Assembly: GCF_022539505.1 (NCBI RefSeq)
Contig: NC_061514.1
Location: 340,550,644-340,614,643 of the forward strand
DNA from: Lolium rigidum
Lineage: Eukaryota; Streptophyta; Magnoliopsida; Poales; Poaceae
Reading direction: 5' to 3'
DNA length: 64,000 bases
Shown here: positions 58,226 to 64,000 of the stretch, in pieces
How the letters are laid out: each line of letters begins with the position of its first letter
Numbering within the stretch: the first letter of the stretch is position 1
Notes under the pieces: generated by a model
Seen by the model: only the letters and a program-made list of their open reading frames with translations
Told to the model about the DNA's origin: nothing
The model's database searches: none
Position numbers and translations under genes: made by a program

Positions 58226-59077
58226 CGACAGAGAGAGAGAGGGGTGGCCACGAAGAGAGAGAGAGGGGTGGCCACGAAGAGACGGGGAGGGGTATACTCG
58301 CCCGTTAGATCGGTTGATCAACGGTTCGTGGAGTCGATCCGTGTGACAACGGCTCAACCAATCGGGATAAGTTTGGGCTTCGAGAGCATTTGTGACGGAA
58401 CTTGAGGGAAAAACTGAGTAGTACTAACAATCCAAGGGCACATAAATAGTAAATAGACTAAGGGATTCAAACAAAAAGAATTACAAAATGAAAAATGCGT
58501 GTTTTGTACAATATAATTCATATTGGGCTACATCAAATTATTTGCAATTCAAATATACATGAGTGTGACAATTATGGCATCATTTAGACAAACTATGTTT
58601 TTGGGGAAGATGTTTTGCAAAGGGGTTTGAGTGGAAAACCATGCATCTTCATAGCTACACTAGTGATTCGAGAAGTGGCAATTTGTGGTAAAACCTGATT
58701 TATATATGTTTGTTAAGGTTTTCTTGGTGGCGAGTTGCGTAGGAAGACTCCATGAGTAGGTGCCACTATGTTTTTATTTTTTTGAATTTTTTTGCGCATG
58801 AAATGCCTCAATTAGATATGTTAATCTCATTTGTTGACTCTCTGTTGACTAGCTACTTGAGGGTAAAACTCAGTATATTGCACTTGCCGGTCTAAGTACT
58901 CGAGGGGAAAACCGAGTACGAGATAAAATTTCTGTATAAGGCCCGAGGTTATAACCGAGTACACCAAACGTCCCAGGGTTAGACTCGTGTCGCGGTGCAC
59001 GCTGCAGCCGTGCATAGCGGACGCGTGTTGCGGTACACGCCACCTTCGTCTTTATAGAGCCCTTTTCCTCTCCCTCG
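58226..59077. other. spacer inside the Mutator-like element
   Basis: Starts with a duplicated GAGAGAGAGAGGGGTGGCC unit (about 58230-58283). The rest has no gene. From 58850 to 58970 short inverted strings (ACTCGAGG, CCGAGTAC) recur just before the next gene fragment. Confidence 0.45.
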
Positions 59078-60348
59078 ATGCACGTTCTCACTTCAACCGC
59101 GTCTCCTGTCCCATCATCTTCTCCACAACCGAAGAAAAACCCCGAAGAAAACCGCCGGCGATGGAGAAGAATGAGATGCCCATTGTCGGCGCATCAGCCG
59201 CCGGCGCATCGGCCGCTGCCCCCGTCCAGTGCCCTCGTCGCTGCTTCCAACGTAGCAGCCGGCGCATCAGCCGCCGGCGCATCGGCCGCTGCCCCCGTCC
59301 AGGCCCCTGTCGCTGCTTCCAATGTAGCAGCCGGCGCATCGGCCACCGGCGCATCGGCCGCTGCCCCCGTCCAAGCCCCTGTCGCTGCTTCCAACGTAGC
59401 AGTCGGCGCATGAGCCGCCGACGCATCAGCCGCCGCCACCGTCCAGGCCCCCATCGCTTGGGACCCGTACGAACCAGTGCTGTACGATGCGCCAGAAAAC
59501 CCCTACGACACCAGCATCGTCGACGACGAGCCGGAGGTAACCCTTTGCTCCCTTGTTCTTATCCCATTTCAATTCTTTTGTGTTAGATCTAGCGTTATTA
59601 GGGTTCGTCTGTTCCTAGTTCAATCCATTTGTGTTAGATCTAGCGTTATTAGGGTGCGTCTGTTCCTAGTTCAATTCTTTTGTTTTAGATCTTGCGTTAT
59701 TAGTGCTTGTGATTTGCTTTTGTTTAAGATTTGTGCCGATGATGATGAATATTTGGGCACAAATTGATTCAGGGTTTGGTTAGTAAACAATTGGTGTATT
59801 CAAATTTGTTGTGCATGATCTTTGGTTTACTCACTCAAATCCTGGATATAAGTGTGTCCAATGTAACTGAGGCTACCTCTTTTTTTCGAGCCCATATTAT
59901 CATGCATGATCTTTGTTCACTCTCTGTTCCATCATCGTTGCAATTGACTCCTTGTTTTTTGCACGTTCTTTGGTGCTACGTGACAGGTGCAGAGCAGCGA
60001 CGTCGACAACGACGACGAGTCCTTCCACACCAAGACTCGTCACGTCCTCAGGAGGCTGCGGTCCGGCCATTACGATGGCCCCTTTGCTCGAGGCATTTAC
60101 AAGTGCCCCTTCGCAACAGGAAGCTCCGCGCCACCGACTTCAACTGCCCGGTGAACCATGCTGAATCCATTGGCAGATGCGGCGCTAGAGTTGGAACGAC
60201 GGTGAACGTGCATGCGTTCATGGCCAAACACAAAGCACTTGGGATTCACTCGCGCAACCTCCGGGCGAGTCACGGGCGCAACCCGGAGGCGTTGAACATG
60301 CCTACTGCACTCTCTGTATGTGACTGCTCTATCTGTAGAGCAGCTTAA
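59078..60348 (+). pseudogene. repeat-containing zf-XS-like gene fragment carried by the Mutator-like element
   Basis: The first exon, 59078-59536 (donor GAG|GTAACC), has 153 codons. After a Pro/Ser-rich start it carries two complete and one partial copy of a 24-residue Ala-rich repeat (72-bp units from about 59249). TGA at 59411-59413 interrupts it, then WDPYEPVLYDAPENPYD and DDEPE follow. The next exon starts at 59987 (VQSSDVDNDDESFHTKT) and reaches GIYKCPF. A one-base loss near 60111 then removes the second Cys and shifts the frame, which continues as RKLRATDFNCPVNHAESIGR and VNVHAFMAKHKALGIH. The pattern resembles the zf-XS zinc finger of plant SGS3/FDM-type proteins; that name is tentative. 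Confidence 0.5.
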
Positions 60349-60831
60349 ATTCATGTAAAATGTAGCTTATGTTGTAGGGTTCTATCGGTACTACCGTTGG
60401 ATCTGTCGTGAATATATCTATGCTATGTTGGTTGTTGTATGCAGCTTATCCTATATTTTTTCTGGATTTGTGCCCTAGATTTCCTACCTGATTGGGTAAA
60501 AACGAAGGCATAAAGAAATGAATGTCGTTAAAAAACAGAAGGAGAAGCTGCTCTAGATTTGCTACCAATTTGGGCTATCAAATATGAATGAGATCGAGCG
60601 AGAGAGAGGAAAAAGGTACATTGAAAACTGCTAATCTGGGCGAAAGAGACAGAAACCACTCGTGCCCACGTCCCGGACCCACACGGCTCCACACGCTACG
60701 ACTCCACACGCTACGGCCCCACACGCTACGGCCACACAAACATGGTCTCGTCCTGTCCCACGCGGTTCTTTCCTACTAGCCCCACACGACGCGGCCCCAC
60801 AAACGACACGACCCCACTCGTCAGCACGGAA
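60349..60831. other. right spacer of the Mutator-like element
   Basis: No gene. A 15-bp motif CCACACGCTACGGCC is repeated three times at about 60688-60735. Confidence 0.55.
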
Positions 60832-60970
60832 CGGCCAACTTAACGGATTCCTTCCGTCCGAGCTCCTTCGCGGGTTTCAGACAAGGTCTTGGGGAAAACT
60901 GAGGAAAAACTAAGGAGCTGGGGAAAACTGAGCACAACTAAGGACCCGAGGGCACGAAAATAGAAATCCC
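60832..60970 (-). repeat. right TIR of the Mutator-like element
   Basis: Inverse of 56471-56611, ending ATAGAAATCCC at 60970. Confidence 0.88.
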
Positions 60971-62099
60971 TAATTTAAATGGACTAGAAATAGCCATAGA
61001 GCCATTTCCTATTGTAGCCCATGATCATACAAAGTAACCATGTGATATTTTTACATAAACATGTAGAGTATGTGAAATGTTATTTATGAGAGTTGAAATC
61101 AACTCAAAAGCATTTTTGGTAAAGTTTGAAGTTTGAAAAGGCCCTGCCTTGTTATTTTTGTCGCATTAATTCTACAAAGGATATAATGTTGATACCAGTG
61201 AGGTTGGGTAGAGTTTTCACAAGCTTTCCAACCATATAAAATTCATCAAATTTGGTTTAGCCGATTTGATTCTATTGAATTTTGAAAAAGCATCTGCAAG
61301 GTTTTTGATTTAATTTGGAAAATCCAAATTTCAATTACTGGGCCAGCGCGGGAAACGAACTTGGGCCGAAACGGTTTAAATACGAGGAAGCCAACCCACC
61401 ACGCGTCTCGCACGCGTGGGCTGCCTGACATGGTGGGCTCCACCTGTCAGTCTCAATTAAAGACGCGAATCGGTACGGCGAATTTGGGACGCACGATTAG
61501 GCGATGATCCAACGGATCAGGGCCATCGTCGTCGACGGCGAGAGGGAGGCTTACTGGCGGCGTGAGCAGGGGGTCGGAGCGCTCACCGGAGCTCCGGCGA
61601 GGGTCGACGAGGTGCGCAGGGTCGTTGTCGACGACGGCGAACCTCCTAGTACTGGCGTTGCTTCCTGGGGCGGCTCCAATCGACGGCGACGTCTGCGGCA
61701 GTGCTACGGCTTCGATGGTGCAATTGGGCGGCGCTGGTGGCTAATGTGGAGCAGAGAGAGGTTGAGGCGAACGAGGGAGAAGAGGGGAGTGAGTTGGTGC
61801 AGAAGAATCGAGCGGGGAGGTTTCCCTTTTATAGCGGCGGAGGGAGGCAGGGTGCTGCGGCGAGGTTGATCATGGCGACGTGGCTACAGGGCGCTAGCGG
61901 GGTAGGAGAGGGCACGGCGCTGTTCAGCACGTCCTGGCGGTCCTCCTGGCGGTAATGGCGCGGCTGGGCGGTGCCTAACGTGGTCGGGATCATGCGGTGT
62001 TCTGCGCGGCAGTGGCGGAACTTGGTTTCTTCTCCGGCGACGGCGGGCCACGGTCGGGGACAAGAAGTTGTCTGGCGGGTTCCTGGTACTGTGGCGATG
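60971..62099 (-). repeat. LTR-like host sequence, right segment
   Basis: Resumes after the Mutator-like element and ends where element D begins. The right half (61500-62099) is GC-rich and on the minus strand looks like U3 plus leader. Plus-strand frames such as 61504-61869 have no recognised domain. Confidence 0.45.
61827..61833 (-). promoter_or_regulatory. TATA box on the minus strand
   Basis: TATAAAA followed by GGGAAACCTCC and a CT-rich leader on the minus strand, in a GC-rich context; a plausible LTR promoter of the host element. Confidence 0.4.
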
Positions 62100-63701
62100 T
62101 GATACGTCTCAAACGTATCTATAATTTCTTATGTTCCATGCTAGTTTTATGACAATACTCACATGTTTTATATACACTTTGTATCATTGTTATGCATTTT
62201 TCGGTACTAACATTTAACAAGATGCCGAAGCGCCAGTTCCCGTTTTCTGCTGTTTTTGGTTTCAGAAATCCTACAATGGAAATATTCTCAGAATTGGACG
62301 AAACAAAAGCCCACGGTCTTATTTTCCACGGAGTCTTCCAGAACACCGAAGAGGAGACGAAGAGGGGCCACGAGGCGGCCACACCATAGGGGGATGCGGC
62401 CCCACCCCTGGCCGCGCCGCCATATGGGGTGGGCCCCTCAGGCGTCCCCCGACTCTGCCCCTTGGCCTATATAATCCTTCCGTCGCGAAAACCCTAGTAC
62501 CGAGAGCCACGATACGAGAAAAGTTACTGAGACGCCGCCGCCGTCAACCCCATCTCGGGGGGTTCTAAAGATCGCCTCCGACACCCTGCCGGAGAGGGGA
62601 ATCATCACCGGAGGGCTGTACATCACCATGCCCGCCTCCGGACTGATGCGTGAGTAGTTCATCCTTGGACTATGGGTCCATAGTAGTAGCTAGATGGTTG
62701 TCTTCTCCTCTTGTGCTATCATGTTTAGATCTTGTGAGCTGCCTATCATGATCAAGATCATCTATTTGTAATGCTACATGTCGTGTTTGTTGGGATCTGA
62801 TGAATATGGAATACTATGTCAAGTTGATTATCGATCTATCATATATGTGTTGTTTATGATCTTGCATGCTCTCCATTGCTAGTAGAGGCTCTGGCCAAGT
62901 TGATACTTGTAACTCCAAGAGGGAGTATTTATGCTCGATAGTGGGTTCATGTCTCCATTGAATATGTGGGAGTGACAGCAACCCCTATGGTTGTGGATGT
63001 GCTGTTGCCACTAGGGATAAAACATCAATGTTTTGTCTAAGGATATTTGTATTGTTTACATTACGCACAGTACTTAATGCAATTGTCTGTTGTTTGCAAC
63101 TTAATACTTGAAGGGGTGCGGATGCTAACCCGAAGGTGGACTTTTAGGCATAGATGCATGCTTGGATAGCGGTCTATGTTCTTTGTCGTAATGCCCTAAG
63201 TAAATCTCATAGTAGTCATCATGATATGTATGTGCATTGTTATGCCCTCTCTATTTGTCAATTGCCCAACTGTAATTGGTTCACCCAACATGTTATTTAT
63301 CTTATTGGAAAGACACCACTAGTGAACTGTGGACCCCGGTCCATTCTTTTACATCCGAAATACAACCTACTCGCAATCATTGTTCTCCGTTGTTCTGTGC
63401 AAGCAAACATCATTCTCCACACCATACGTTTAATCCTTTGTTTACAGCAAGCCGGTGAGATTGACAACCTCACTTTGTTAAGTTGGGGCAAAGTATCTTG
63501 ATTGTGTTGTGCGGGTTCCACGTTGGCGCCGGAATCCCCGGTGTTGCGCCGCACTACACTCCTTCACCAACAACCTTCACGTGGCCTTCATCTCCTACTC
63601 GGTTCGATAACCTTGGTTTCTTATCGAGGGAAAACTTGCTGCTGTACGCATCACACCTTCCTCTTGGGGTTCCCAACGGACGTGTGCTTCACGCGTCATC
63701 A
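62100..63701 (+). repeat. 5' LTR of element D
   Basis: 1602 bp, TGATACGTCTC to ACGCGTCATCA, TATATAA at 62468-62474. Confidence 0.88.
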
Positions 63702-63712
63702 AGCTATTTTTC

Positions 63713-63730
63713 TGGCGCCGTGGCCGGCGA
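63713..63730 (+). promoter_or_regulatory. tRNA-Asp primer binding site of element D, two mismatches
   Basis: TGGCGCCGTGGCCGGCGA, differing at two positions from the site of element C. Confidence 0.7.
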
Positions 63731-63908
63731 GATCAAGACACGCTGCAAGGGGAGTCTCTCACACCCAATCTCTTTACTTTGTTTATTATCTTGCTTTATT
63801 TTATTTTCTGTCTTGTTTGCTTTCTTTATATCAAAAACACAAAAAAATTAGTTACTTGTTTTACTTTACTTAATTCGGTTTGCTTTACTTATTTTTATTA
63901 TTGTTAAA

Positions 63909-64000
63909 ATGAATACTCCTGAGAAAACTAATTGTGTGACTTCACTAGCACCAATAATAATGATTTCATATGCACTCCTATTGCTCCACCTGCTACTACA
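63909..64000 (+). pseudogene. gag start of element D, frameshifted
   Basis: The ATG and first codons (MNTPE) match the gag of element E. A one-base loss near 63930 (ACTAATTGTG against ACTAAGTTGTG) shifts the frame at codon 8, so gag of this copy is broken near its start. The rest is outside the window. Confidence 0.7.

Larger units (their letters stand above)
56471..60970 (+). mobile_element. Mutator-like element with long TIRs and gene cargo, target duplication TAATTTAAA
   Basis: 4,500 bp flanked by the 9-bp repeat TAATTTAAA at 56462-56470 and 60971-60979. The ends GGGATTTCTATTTTCGTGCCC are perfectly inverted for 21 bases, and similarity continues to about 140 bp. A 9-bp duplication with long TIRs defines the Mutator superfamily. 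No MULE transposase (MURA) domain was found inside, so the element is non-autonomous. It holds a GRF zinc-finger gene fragment, tandem 161-bp repeats and a zf-XS-like gene fragment, all readable on the plus strand, the layout of a gene-carrying (Pack-MULE-like) element. Confidence 0.9.
62100..64000 (+). mobile_element. Athila-like element D, 5' part (continues beyond window)
   Basis: 5' LTR 62100-63701, primer site 63713-63730, gag start 63909. The 5 bases before it, CGATG (62095-62099), would be the left target duplication. Same LTR subfamily as element B (TATATAA box, AACACCGAAGAGGAGAC). Confidence 0.88.

Noticed and set aside
61504..61869. 121-codon plus-strand ORF
   Set aside because: GC-rich, Arg/Gly-rich translation with a second open frame; the opposite strand carries a TATA box and leader, so it is read as LTR sequence.

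Overview
The window reads as intergenic DNA of a Triticeae grass (wheat, Aegilops, barley or rye type). Several things point there: nested LTR retrotransposons with LTRs of about 1.6 kb starting TGATACGTCTC, primer sites complementary to plant tRNA-Asp, L1-type LINE remains, a Stowaway-like MITE, a CACTA end, a Mutator-like element, and one grass-type CYP51H gene. No bacterial or organellar features and no RNA genes were seen.

Layout. 1-5068 is the 3' part of an Athila-like gypsy element (A). 5069-9318 is a minus-strand fragment of a Transposase_28-type ORF cut by a deleted sister element (B, 5321-9199, 5-bp target duplication AGGCC). 9561-10925 is an unclassified retroelement-like tract with a short 3' LTR. 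11221-14871 is a two-exon CYP51H-like P450 gene on the minus strand, the only host gene that looks intact; its intron carries a non-LTR retroposon with a 10-bp target duplication. 15353-16308 is a second retroposon with a 12-bp duplication. 17041-17470 is a CACTA terminus. 19209-26429 is a minus-strand LINE split by a 4.7-kb solo-LTR-like insertion (20280-24953).

26430-43025 is an Athila-like element (C) with degenerate gag-protease and no 3' LTR. Nested in it is a complete 13,046-bp Tat-type gypsy element (29499-42544, minus orientation, target duplication CCTGT). That element has broken gag-pol on the minus strand and two antisense, intron-containing ORFs on the plus strand. 43026-45572 is the 3' end of a Copia-like element, followed by a low-copy stretch with a MITE.

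46353-62099 is LTR-like sequence broken by two complete insertions. The first is an 8,169-bp Athila-like element (E, 47094-55262, target duplication CATAC) with an intact 707-residue gag-protease ORF but no reverse transcriptase or integrase. The second is a 4,500-bp Mutator-like element (56471-60970, 9-bp duplication TAATTTAAA) with TIRs of about 140 bp and two gene-like cargo segments. 62100-64000 is the 5' end of another Athila-like copy (D).

How the parts relate. The gypsy elements that retain gag (A, C, D, E) show gag-protease or less, so any movement would have needed pol supplied in trans. The Tat element has nearly identical LTRs but a pol riddled with stops and frameshifts, which suggests it too moved as a passenger. 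CYP51H enzymes belong to the divergent grass branch of sterol demethylases that includes triterpene-modifying P450s; no other pathway gene is visible here. Family names for transposons (Sabrina, WHAM, Sukkula and so on) are not assigned, because database comparison was not possible.
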